This document shows, one piece after another, positions 23,346-32,082 of a stretch of DNA of 64,000 bases. Origin of the DNA: JAAYYY01 sp964579295 (lineage in GTDB: Bacteria; Chloroflexota; Anaerolineae; Promineifilales; Promineifilaceae); the NCBI GenBank assembly GCA_964579295.1, contig CAZOGK010000015.1, positions 16,218-80,217 on the forward strand, read 5' to 3'. A program made the translations under genes and the position numbers. Under the pieces are notes generated by a model. The model saw only the letters and a program-made list of their open reading frames with translations, did no database searches and was not told the DNA's origin. Numbering within the stretch: position 1 is the stretch's first letter; each line of letters begins with the position of its first letter.

Positions 23346-25715
23346 ATGGCTGAAACACAACTTCGACCGGCGCAAGAAGCGATTCTGGCCTATGAAGGCG
23401 GCATGATGGCGGTCAGCGCCGTACCCGGCAGCGGCAAGACCTTCACCCTTTCTGCCCTCGCCGCCCGGCTCATTGCCGGCGGACGCATTGACGCCGCCGC
23501 CGGGCAGCAGATTCTCATCGTCACCTATCTCAATGCGAGCGTGGAGAGCTTCCGCGCCCGGATTCGCCAGCAGCTAGAGGAGGCCGGCTTGCCCCTGACC
23601 GGCTTCGACGTGCGCACGCTGCACAGCCTGGGGCTGGAGATCGTGCGCGCCACGCGCGGCGGCGAGATTGCCGACGAGATTGTGGTCGTGGACGAGGCGC
23701 AGTCGCTGGCCTATCTGGCGCAGGCGGTCACGAGCTGGATTGACGCCTATCCCGAAGCCTGGCGCGCCTTCCTGCCGGACGATGCGAGCGTGGCGCTGCG
23801 CGGCCGCTGGCGCGAGATCACGGAGCGCACGGCGCAGATCTATATCCGCACGGCGAAGAACGAGCGCTACCAGCCAGCGGCGATCCAGAAGCGGCTGGAG
23901 GAGCGCAGCGGCGCGCTGCCCGATCTGGCAACGATGGAAGACCAGTCGGCGCCGGGCGTGGCAGCCGGCGACGCCGACCTGGCGCTGCTGTGGATGCTGA
24001 ACGGGATTTATGGCCGCTACCAGGCGATTCTGGCGCGGCAAGGGGCGCTCGACTTTGACGACCTGATCTGGGAAGCGGTACGCCTGCTGGAGACAGAGGC
24101 GGGGCTGGCCGGGGCGCTGCGGCAGCGTTGGCCGTTCATCCTGGAAGATGAGGCCCAGGATAGCGTGCCGCTGCAGGAGGCGCTGCTGGGCGCGCTGGCG
24201 GGCGAGAAGGGCAACTGGGTCAGGGTCGGCGACCCGAACCAGGCGATTACCAGCACCTTCACGGCGGCCCACCCGCGCTACTTCAACGCCTTTCTCGACA
24301 GGCCGGGCGTGGCCGTGCGCCCTCTGCCCAACTCCGGGCGCTCGGCGCCGCGCATTATGGCGGCGGCCAACGAGCTGTTGCAGTGGGCCATCTCGAGCCA
24401 CCCGGCGCCGGAAGTACGGGAAAGCGCCTTCCGCGCCCAGCGCATCGAGCCGACGCCGCCGGGCGACGCCCAGACGAACCCCCCCGATTTCGACAACAAC
24501 ATTCGTATCAAGGTGTACGAGCAGCGCGAGGAGCAGGAGCTGCCGGCGGTGGCGGAGCTGGCGCTGCGCTACGTGCGGGCGCACCCGGAGCAGAGCGCGG
24601 CCATTCTGGTCCCGACCAACCGGGTGGGCTACGCGATGGCCGAAGCACTGGATCGGCTGGACGCCCCCTACGACAACATGCTGCGCGGCGGCCTGCGCGA
24701 GCGGGAGATTGCCTCGGCCCTCTATGGCCTGATCGGGCTGCTGGCCGACCCGCTGGATACGCGTGCGCTGCTGCAGGCGCACGAGGCGCTGGTCGAGCTG
24801 GGCCACCCGGCAGCGGGCGACTTCGCTCTGGAAAGCGAGCCGGGCCTGCCCTCGCCGGAGCTGAGCCGGGTGCAGGCGCTGCTGCGCAGCACGCACCAGC
24901 CGGAGCGGCTGCTCTTTCCTCTGGCGCCTGACGACGTCGCCGCCGCGCTGCCGGCCGGAGTCGCCGGCGATGAGGAGCTGGCGCAGCTGCAGCCGTTCCT
25001 GGCGCTGCTGCGCCGTATCTTCGCGCTGCGGCTACTGCCCATAGACGACCTGACGCTGGCGCTGGGCGACGAGCTGTTTGCCGGCGACCATCGCGCCGGC
25101 GGTGACGAGCGCCTCCACGAGTTCGATCTGGCCGTCGCCTACCAGATCGCCAACCTGATGCGCGGCTGGCGTGACCTGGAGCCGGAGTGGCGGCTGCCGG
25201 AGCTGGCGGCGCAGCTGGCCGAGGTGGCGGCCGGACGGCGCTTGCTGCCGGGCAGCGGCGCGGACGACGCGGGCTATGAACCGCGGCCGGGGCGCATCTC
25301 GCTGGCGACACAGCACGGGGCCAAGGGCTACGAGTGGGACGCCGTCTTCCTGGTGGGCATCGACGGCTTGTGGATTCCCGGCAGCCTGGACGCGCCCTTC
25401 CTCGGAGTTCATGAGTTCCTGGGGAGCGACCCGACGGCGGAAGCGGCGGCGCAGCTACGCTACCTGATGGAAGGGGACGCCGGGCTCCATCCGGGCCGCT
25501 CGGCCACCGAGTCGGCGCACATCGAGGTGATCAGCGAGCGGCTACGACTGCTGTACGTGGGCATCACGCGGGCACGGCGCTACCTGCATATCAGCCGTAG
25601 CCGGCGCGTGCGCCGCTACCGGCGCGAGGAGCGAACGGAAGCGGCGGAAGCGGTTGGCGTGCTCTACCGCTTTCTGCAGGAGAGCGGCCAGGCCGGGAAC
25701 GGCGGCGGGCGTTAA
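23346..25715 (+). CDS. UvrD/Rep-type superfamily 1 DNA helicase
   Basis: 789 residues from ATG 23346 with AGGA a few bases upstream. Superfamily 1A motifs are in order: Q motif LRPAQEAIL, Walker A VPGSGKTFTL (about 26-35), motif Ia TYLNASVESFRARI, motif II FILEDEAQDS (DEAQ instead of the common DEXQ variants DEFQ/DEYQ), motif III VGDPNQAI, motif V ATQHGAKGYEWDAVF and motif VI RLRLLYVGITRARRYL. The 3'-to-5' helicase core is complete; no nuclease domain is present. It is too divergent to call UvrD, PcrA or Rep. A role in repair or replication restart is likely. A promoter for the next gene starts 8 bases after its stop. Confidence 0.9.
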   Translation: MAETQLRPAQEAILAYEGGMMAVSAVPGSGKTFTLSALAARLIAGGRIDAAAGQQILIVTYLNASVESFRARIRQQLEEAGLPLTGFDVRTLHSLGLEIVRATRGGEIADEIVVVDEAQSLAYLAQAVTSWIDAYPEAWRAFLPDDASVALRGRWREITERTAQIYIRTAKNERYQPAAIQKRLEERSGALPDLATMEDQSAPGVAAGDADLALLWMLNGIYGRYQAILARQGALDFDDLIWEAVRLLETEAGLAGALRQRWPFILEDEAQDSVPLQEALLGALAGEKGNWVRVGDPNQAITSTFTAAHPRYFNAFLDRPGVAVRPLPNSGRSAPRIMAAANELLQWAISSHPAPEVRESAFRAQRIEPTPPGDAQTNPPDFDNNIRIKVYEQREEQELPAVAELALRYVRAHPEQSAAILVPTNRVGYAMAEALDRLDAPYDNMLRGGLREREIASALYGLIGLLADPLDTRALLQAHEALVELGHPAAGDFALESEPGLPSPELSRVQALLRSTHQPERLLFPLAPDDVAAALPAGVAGDEELAQLQPFLALLRRIFALRLLPIDDLTLALGDELFAGDHRAGGDERLHEFDLAVAYQIANLMRGWRDLEPEWRLPELAAQLAEVAAGRRLLPGSGADDAGYEPRPGRISLATQHGAKGYEWDAVFLVGIDGLWIPGSLDAPFLGVHEFLGSDPTAEAAAQLRYLMEGDAGLHPGRSATESAHIEVISERLRLLYVGITRARRYLHISRSRRVRRYRREERTEAAEAVGVLYRFLQESGQAGNGGGR

Positions 25716-25722
25716 GGCGCGT

Positions 25723-25751
25723 TGTGCCCGAGCAACGTTACGGTTTACAAT
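25723..25751 (+). promoter_or_regulatory. Promoter for the ATPase-wHTH gene, leaderless
   Basis: TTGTGC (25723-25728), 17-base spacer, TACAAT (25746-25751). The predicted start of transcription is at or beside the ATG at 25758, so no ribosome-binding site would be present. Confidence 0.55.
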
Positions 25752-25757
25752 ACCGCT

Positions 25758-27080
25758 ATGCCGGTCATGAGTGTCGATAACCCGTTTTTTCACCGGGGCG
25801 CTATCCGCCGCGCTGAAGAGTTCTATGGGCGCGCCGCCGAGATCGATCAGATATTGGGGCTGCTGCGCAATGGGCAGAGCGTGTCGCTGATCGGGCCGCG
25901 GCGCATTGGCAAGAGCTCGCTGCTGCTGCACCTGGCCCGGCCGGAAACGCGCGCCGGCCACCAGGTTGACTTTCCACGCACCCTGTTCCTGCTGGTCGAT
26001 TGCCAGGAGCTGGGCGGCTCGCCGCCGGAAGAGGTATACGAGGCGCTGCTGACGGAGCTGCTGGAGCGAGCCAGGCAGGCCGGCTGCGAGGTCGAGGAGG
26101 TGGAGCGCTTTGGCACCTACCGCTCGCTGGATCGCGTCCTGGCGCAGCTCAGCCAGCGCGAGGTCAGTGTCGTCGTCCTGCTAGACGAGTTCGAGCTGCT
26201 GGCGGCCAATGCGCACCTGACGCCCTACTTTTTCGCCCGGCTGCGCGGGCTGACGACGAAGTATGGCCTGGCCTACCTGACGGCGAGCCAGCGCCCGCTC
26301 TTCGACATCACCGCCGACGAGGAGATTCTCAGCTCGCCCTTCTTTAACATTTTCGTGACGCTGCCGCTGGGCCTATACAGCGAAAAGGAAGCGCGCGGGC
26401 TGCTGCTGGCCCGGCTGGCAGGCACCGGCGTCACGTTTCCGCCGGAGCTGCACGACCATCTTCTGGCTCTCGCCGGCTACCACCCGTTCTTCCTGCACAT
26501 TGCCGGTTATCATGCCTTTCAGGCGGTCTTGCAGGGCAAAGGGCTGGAGGGCGAGGAGGCGCTGACGTCACTCGACGCGCCCATCGAGGTCGAGGCCGAT
26601 TCGCACCTGAGCTACCTGTGGCAGAACCTCACGGTCGAGGAGCAATATGCGCTGGCGACGCTGGCGGGGGCGGTGGATCACCTGCGCTTGCTGGAGCAGC
26701 AGTGCCTGATCCGGGCGGTGGACGGCGGCTACGGCTACACCAGCAGGATCCTGCGGCGCTTCGTGCGCCGCCAGCAGGTGCCAGGCGTCATTCAGGCTGG
26801 GCCGTTTGTGATTGACGAGCACCGCCACAGCGTGCGCGCCGCCGGGCAGGAGCTGGCCCTGACCACTTCCCAGTTTGACCTGTTTGCCCGGCTGACGCGC
26901 GATGCCGGGCAGGTCGTACACAGCGACGAGCTGGAAGCGGCCGTCTGGGGTGAAGTGCTGGTGGACGACCCCGACCGGCTGAAGACGTTAATCAAACGGC
27001 TGCGGCGGGCCATTGAGCCCTACGACAGCTGGATTGTCAGCGAGCGCGGCGTGGGTTATACGCTGCGCCCGCCCGAATGA
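25758..27080 (+). CDS. P-loop ATPase fused to a PhoB/OmpR-type winged helix
   Basis: 440 residues from ATG 25758 (an alternative ATG is at 25767). Residues 1-340 form an archaeal-ATPase/STAND-like module: a YGRAAEIDQILGLL lead-in, Walker A GPRRIGKSS (46-54), Walker B VVVLLDEFELL (138-148), a sensor-like LTASQRPLFD (174-183) and a winged-helix-like end. Residues 345-438 are an OmpR/PhoB-type DNA-binding domain: LALTTSQFDLFARLTRDAGQ, LEAAVWG, DRLKTLIKRLRRAIEP and VSERGVGYTL. There is no receiver domain, so the ATPase probably replaces phosphorylation as the switch. Target DNA is unknown. It precedes by 49 bases a membrane protein carrying a related ATPase, and the two likely act together. Confidence 0.85.
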   Translation: MPVMSVDNPFFHRGAIRRAEEFYGRAAEIDQILGLLRNGQSVSLIGPRRIGKSSLLLHLARPETRAGHQVDFPRTLFLLVDCQELGGSPPEEVYEALLTELLERARQAGCEVEEVERFGTYRSLDRVLAQLSQREVSVVVLLDEFELLAANAHLTPYFFARLRGLTTKYGLAYLTASQRPLFDITADEEILSSPFFNIFVTLPLGLYSEKEARGLLLARLAGTGVTFPPELHDHLLALAGYHPFFLHIAGYHAFQAVLQGKGLEGEEALTSLDAPIEVEADSHLSYLWQNLTVEEQYALATLAGAVDHLRLLEQQCLIRAVDGGYGYTSRILRRFVRRQQVPGVIQAGPFVIDEHRHSVRAAGQELALTTSQFDLFARLTRDAGQVVHSDELEAAVWGEVLVDDPDRLKTLIKRLRRAIEPYDSWIVSERGVGYTLRPPE

Positions 27081-27129
27081 CCGGCAACGCGGCCATGTCA
27101 GTGGCGGCGGCCGGTTAACTGACCTTACC

Positions 27130-30100
27130 ATGACGCCAGGAAGGAGATTAAGGGGACGTTGGTCGCCGGCGGGGCGGCCGTTCTGGCTGCTGCTGGCGGC
27201 AGCGGCGCTGCTGGCCGCCGCCGCGCTGCTGTCAACCAGGGCGCGGCCCCTTGCCGCACAAGTCCAGACCGACGGCGCCAGCCAGCCCTCCGCTTACTGG
27301 CGTTACGATGCGCCCGGCCCGCTCCATCTCGTAATGACCGCCGACCTGAACGGCAACGGGATGGACGATTTCGTGGTGACGACCGAAGAGGGGCAGCTCA
27401 TCGTCGTGGGCGCCGATGGGCGGGACCGGTGGAGCTACGAGACGCGCAACCGGGCGCCGATCCGCCAGGTGACAACTCTGCAAAGCAGCGAGGGTGAGGG
27501 CGCCAGCCGCGTGCGGAGCGTGCTGCTGGCGACGGATAACACCCTCGTGCTCCTCGACCACAATGGGCAGGTGATCTGGCAGAAAGCGATCGAGGGCTCT
27601 GGCGCCGCTCCTGACGCGCTGCAGGGATACGATGCCGATGGCGATGGGAGCGATGGCTTTCTGCTGGCGCTGTCCAGCGGCGTGCTGCGCCTTTACGACA
27701 GCGCCGGGGAGCGGGTCTGGCAGTTCCCGGAGATACCGCCCACGAGTGATGCGCCACAGCCGCGCCTGGCTGTGGCCGACGTCGACGGCGATGGGCGGGA
27801 AGAGATCGTCTATACCTATTTTGCGGAATATACGCGCCTGTCGCTGCTGCGGAGTAACCGGCAGGTGATCATGGCCCGCTCGCTGAGCGGGCAGGTCACG
27901 GCGCTGGCGACGCCTCGCCTGGGGCCGGAGGGCGCGCCGGTTATCGCCGCTGCCAAGAGCTTCCGCGACCGGCATGAGCTTCTCGTCTACAACCCGGCGG
28001 GCGAGGTTCTCTGGCTGCGCACACCCAACAGGCCGGTGACCAACCTGGTGAGCGCGCGCATGCCCCAGGGCGAAGCGCTGCTGGTGGGCACGAGCGTGGG
28101 TACGGTGATGGCCTACGATGCGGCCGGAACTCGTCTCTGGCGCTTCCAGCCCGAGACACCGGCGCGGGCGGTCGTTGGCCTGGCCGCCAATCCGCAACTG
28201 GCAGCGGAGAACCAGCCGGCGGTGGTGCTGACGCTGGCGCCGCTGGAGACGCGCAGCGGCGCCTCGGTAGACGTGCTCCTGCTGGACAATAGCGGGCAGC
28301 GGCTGTTTTCGCTGCCGTCGACATCGGGGGGGCAAAGCCGGCTGGTGGACAGCAACGGCGACGGCGCCAGCGAGCTGCTGCTGGCAAGCTTCGGCACGCT
28401 CTCGCTGACCGACCCGGGGACGGGCGCGCGCAAGAATGCGCCGGCGGCCAACTGGCCCTACCGCGTCTCCCAGCCGCAGTCGATGCTCGTCGCCGATCTG
28501 GACGAAGATGGTCAAGATGAGCTGCTGGTGGGCGCGGAAGGCCTGATCCACCTGATCGAGAGCGGCGACGCACGCACGCGAGGCCAGCTGCCGCTGGGCG
28601 GCGTGATTGCCGAGCTGGCGCTGGCGCGCAATGAGCAGGGTACGCCCTTTATCGTCGCCGCCAACGTCAACCCACCCGACCCCGACTCCGGCGAGCCGAC
28701 GCAGGAGACATGGATTGAGCTGTGGCAGGCCAGCGGGCGCATTGCGTGGACAGAGCCGCAGCGCGTTGCCGGGATGGTGGCGGCGCTGAAAGTTGGAGAT
28801 CTGACCGGAGACGGCGGCGAGGAGATTATTGCCGGCAGCGACCGGGGGCAGCTGCTCACCTACGACCTGGAGGGAACACTGCTCTGGGAACGGCAGTTTG
28901 GCAGCGGCATTCGCCATCTCGTCGTCGTGGACCGTGACGAGGACGGCCGCAGCGAACTGGTGGTGGTCACCGGCAGCAACGAGCTCTTTCTGGTCTGGAG
29001 CGACGGGCGCGCCGAGGTGCTGACCTACTACAACCTCAACGACATCGACTATGTATATCCGTTTCCCTACCAGGAGAGCGACGCGGCGCAGGGCCGCTCA
29101 CTGCTGCTGGCGACACACGACGGCGTTCTGCGCGGCATCAACTGGGAAGGGGTCGAAGTCTGGCAGCAGACAATGGGGCCCGGCCCGCTGACAGCCTTGG
29201 AGCTGGCCGACGAAGCCCTGTTGGTGGGGACCGCCGACGACCGGCTGCACTATTTCAGCCTGCGCGAAGATGACGTCGTCTGGTCATTGGATGAAGTGGG
29301 CGGGCTACGCGATGTCTATTGGGGCGATCTGGACGGCGGCGGCGGGCGCGACATTGCCGTGGGCAATGCTGCCGGCAACGTGCTCCTGCTGACCAGCGAC
29401 CAGCGCCGCTGGGACCAGCTCGCGCTGGGCAGCAGCATCTTCCAGCTAGACGGCGTGCGGCTGATAGGGGGCGAGCATCCACGGCTGGTGACGCTGACAC
29501 AAAATGGCGTAGTGCAGCTATTCGAAGCCAAGCCAAACCGGCCGCCGCTGCTGGTCGAGCCGGAGATTGACGCGGGGCCGGGCCAATATGTCTTCCGCGT
29601 GGCGCTGATCGAAGAAGAAGTGGACGAGGTGGTCATTACGTTGGAGACGTGGGATGAAGCTGCGCAAAGCTGGCAGCCACAGCGTGAACACCGCGCCGAG
29701 GGCAGCGACAATATCTCGTTTGTCTTCACGCCGGCCGGCAGCGGCCCTGTCCACTACCGCTACCGCTACGACGACGGCACGAACCAGGGCATGGTCACGC
29801 CGCCGCCGGGCCCGCCGCCGGTGCCGATGGCGGCTATACCGCCGCAGCTGGCAGCGCCGGCCATTGTCACGGTGCTGCTCTTCAGCGGCGTCCTGCTGCT
29901 GCGCCAGGCCATCTCCATCCCGGCGCGTACGGCCCGCTTTTACCGGCGCGTCCGGCAGCAGCCGGCGAACACGCTGGAGCTGCTGGACGGCCAGTACGCG
30001 CGCAACGGCGGCTCGCCCGACTTCCTGCTGACGCTGGCCAACCGGGCGCGCGGCGATAACAATGCGCCGCTGGCTAACCTGGCTAACGGGCTCTTCCTGC

Positions 30101-32067
30101 TGGCGGCGCGTCCCGACGCGGCGCTGCCGATTATTACCGGCGCGCTGGCGGAAGCGGAAGAGGCATCGGTTCCCTGGCGCCAGCTCGACGTATGGCGCGC
30201 TACCTATGAGATGGGCCAGGCGCTGCTGGAAGCGCCGACCATTACTGAACTGGGGCTGCTGCGGCCGGCGCTGCAGCAGCTGGCGCAGCTGCGGGTGGGG
30301 CAGCCAGCAGCCGGGCTGGAGATGCTGCTGCGCGTGTTGAGCAGCCTGCGCGACAGCGAGCGCGTTGAGCTGACGGAAGACCGGCTGGTATATCTGCACG
30401 AGGCGACCATCCTGCTGCAGCAGATCGCCGAGCGGGAGGGAGAGCGGCCGCTGACCGTGGAGAATCACCTGGTCGATACAGTGGTCGAGCGCTGTCTGGG
30501 CCTGGTGCGGGCCGAGATGGAAGTGCTGCGCGGGCAGGCGCAGCTCCTGATTACGCTGAAGACCAAGCGCGTGGTGGCGCAGGACGGGCAGGCGCTGATC
30601 GCCCTGCAGATTGATAATCAGGGGCGGTCGGCGGCGGAGAACGTGATCGTGACGCTTGACGAGGAGCCGGCCTACGGGGTGGCAAGCTCCCCCCAGACGA
30701 TCCCGGTGCTGTCGCCGGGCCGCAGCCATGAGGTCGATTTCCGGCTGGCGCCTGCCGTGGAGGATCGTTTCCGCGTGGCCTTCAGCGTCCGCTACGACGA
30801 CCGTATCCGCCAGGGGCGGCGGCTGGCCTTTGCCGACATGGTGCATCTGCTGCCGCCGGTGCGCGACTTCAAGCCGATTCCCAACCCGTACACGCCGGGC
30901 ACGCCGCTGCGCGGCAATAGCCCCCTCTTCTACGGCCGCGAAGGGCTGTTTGAGTTTATTGCCCAGAATGTGGACCGCATTGCCGGGCGCAACGTGCTCA
31001 TTCTTGTCGGGCAGCGGCGCACGGGTAAGACCTCGGCGCTGCTGCGCCTGGACCAGCAGCTGCCCGAACATATCGTGCCGGTCTACATCGACTGCCAGTC
31101 GCTGGGCGTGCTGCCCGGCATGGCGGCGCTGCTGCACGACATCGCCTGGCTCATCGCCGATACGCTGCAGGCGCGCGGCCACGAGATCGGCGTGCCACCG
31201 CCCGACGCCTGGCGCGACGACCCGGCCGGCCTATTCCAACGGCAGTTTGTGCCGGCGGCGCGGGCGCTGCTACCGGCCGGGGCGACGCTGCTGCTCGTCT
31301 TTGACGAGTTTGAAGTCTTTGAAAGTCTGGTGGCCGATGAGATCCTGCCGCCGACGTTCTTCACCTTCATGCGCCACCTGATGCAGCACACCGATGGGCT
31401 GGGCTTCGTCTTCGTCGGCTCCGGCCGGCTGGAGGAGATGGGCAGCGATTACTGGTCGGTGCTCTTTAATATCGCCCTCTACCAGCAGATCGGATTCCTC
31501 TCCTATGAGGCGGCTATGCGCCTGATCTGCGAGCCAGTGGCGCCGCACATTGTCTACGACGATCTGGCCCTAGAAAAGATCTGGCGCGTGACGGCAGGCC
31601 AGCCTTACTTCCTGCAGCTTGTCTGCTACACGCTAGTGAAACGGGCCAACCAGGAAGGAACCGGCTACGTGACCATCAGCGACGTGAATGCGGCGCTGGA
31701 CGAGATGCTGCGGTTGGGCGAGGTGCATTTCGCCTATCTGTGGCAGCGCTCGTCGCGCATCGAGCGGGCGCTGCTGGCCGCCGTGGCGCATCTGATGGAC
31801 CGCGAGATCCCGTTCCATCCCTCGGACCTCACGCACTATCTGGAACAGTATGGCTTCCGCTTTGAGCCGGGCGAGGTGACGGCCGGGCTGACGCGCCTGG
31901 TGGAGCGCGAGATCATGCGCGAGATACCGGTCGAGGGGACGGCCCTGTATGAGCTAAAGATCGGGCTCGTGGGCCTATGGGCAGCGCAAAACAAGAGCCT
32001 GACGCGCCTTTACGAAAGCGGCAACGGGGCCGGCGAAGGGCAGCGGGCGAGGCGAGAGAAGGCCTGA
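27130..32067 (+). CDS. Large membrane protein: FG-GAP/VCBS-type outer domain, central helix, cytoplasmic P-loop ATPase
   Basis: 1645 residues from ATG 27130. Residues 18-34 are a signal/anchor helix. Residues about 45-830 contain propeller-like repeats with calcium-loop motifs DxDxDG-like at about 72 (DLNGNG), 168, 217 (DVDGDG), 406, 454, 554, 599 and 731. An Ig-like segment (about 815-890) and a Pro-rich stretch precede a membrane helix (907-924). Inside the cell follow a helical region (about 940-1140), a CARDB-like beta domain (about 1145-1245), then a linker PIPNPYTPGTPL and an ATPase: FYGREGLFEFI, Walker A GQRRTGKTS (1294-1302), Walker B LLLVFDEFE (Asp1392, Glu1393), and a winged-helix-like C terminus. 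I read it as a sensor relaying an outside signal to a nucleotide switch. Function is not known. Its stop is 15 bases from the convergent P-type ATPase. Confidence 0.85.
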   Translation: MTPGRRLRGRWSPAGRPFWLLLAAAALLAAAALLSTRARPLAAQVQTDGASQPSAYWRYDAPGPLHLVMTADLNGNGMDDFVVTTEEGQLIVVGADGRDRWSYETRNRAPIRQVTTLQSSEGEGASRVRSVLLATDNTLVLLDHNGQVIWQKAIEGSGAAPDALQGYDADGDGSDGFLLALSSGVLRLYDSAGERVWQFPEIPPTSDAPQPRLAVADVDGDGREEIVYTYFAEYTRLSLLRSNRQVIMARSLSGQVTALATPRLGPEGAPVIAAAKSFRDRHELLVYNPAGEVLWLRTPNRPVTNLVSARMPQGEALLVGTSVGTVMAYDAAGTRLWRFQPETPARAVVGLAANPQLAAENQPAVVLTLAPLETRSGASVDVLLLDNSGQRLFSLPSTSGGQSRLVDSNGDGASELLLASFGTLSLTDPGTGARKNAPAANWPYRVSQPQSMLVADLDEDGQDELLVGAEGLIHLIESGDARTRGQLPLGGVIAELALARNEQGTPFIVAANVNPPDPDSGEPTQETWIELWQASGRIAWTEPQRVAGMVAALKVGDLTGDGGEEIIAGSDRGQLLTYDLEGTLLWERQFGSGIRHLVVVDRDEDGRSELVVVTGSNELFLVWSDGRAEVLTYYNLNDIDYVYPFPYQESDAAQGRSLLLATHDGVLRGINWEGVEVWQQTMGPGPLTALELADEALLVGTADDRLHYFSLREDDVVWSLDEVGGLRDVYWGDLDGGGGRDIAVGNAAGNVLLLTSDQRRWDQLALGSSIFQLDGVRLIGGEHPRLVTLTQNGVVQLFEAKPNRPPLLVEPEIDAGPGQYVFRVALIEEEVDEVVITLETWDEAAQSWQPQREHRAEGSDNISFVFTPAGSGPVHYRYRYDDGTNQGMVTPPPGPPPVPMAAIPPQLAAPAIVTVLLFSGVLLLRQAISIPARTARFYRRVRQQPANTLELLDGQYARNGGSPDFLLTLANRARGDNNAPLANLANGLFLLAARPDAALPIITGALAEAEEASVPWRQLDVWRATYEMGQALLEAPTITELGLLRPALQQLAQLRVGQPAAGLEMLLRVLSSLRDSERVELTEDRLVYLHEATILLQQIAEREGERPLTVENHLVDTVVERCLGLVRAEMEVLRGQAQLLITLKTKRVVAQDGQALIALQIDNQGRSAAENVIVTLDEEPAYGVASSPQTIPVLSPGRSHEVDFRLAPAVEDRFRVAFSVRYDDRIRQGRRLAFADMVHLLPPVRDFKPIPNPYTPGTPLRGNSPLFYGREGLFEFIAQNVDRIAGRNVLILVGQRRTGKTSALLRLDQQLPEHIVPVYIDCQSLGVLPGMAALLHDIAWLIADTLQARGHEIGVPPPDAWRDDPAGLFQRQFVPAARALLPAGATLLLVFDEFEVFESLVADEILPPTFFTFMRHLMQHTDGLGFVFVGSGRLEEMGSDYWSVLFNIALYQQIGFLSYEAAMRLICEPVAPHIVYDDLALEKIWRVTAGQPYFLQLVCYTLVKRANQEGTGYVTISDVNAALDEMLRLGEVHFAYLWQRSSRIERALLAAVAHLMDREIPFHPSDLTHYLEQYGFRFEPGEVTAGLTRLVEREIMREIPVEGTALYELKIGLVGLWAAQNKSLTRLYESGNGAGEGQRARREKA

Positions 32068-32082
32068 GAGCAGCGCCGAGGG

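Noticed and set aside
23574..24896. A 440-codon open frame on the minus strand
   Set aside because: Antisense to the helicase, which has all SF1 motifs.
29518..31182. A 554-codon open frame on the minus strand
   Set aside because: Antisense to the membrane ATPase gene, composition typical of a shadow frame.
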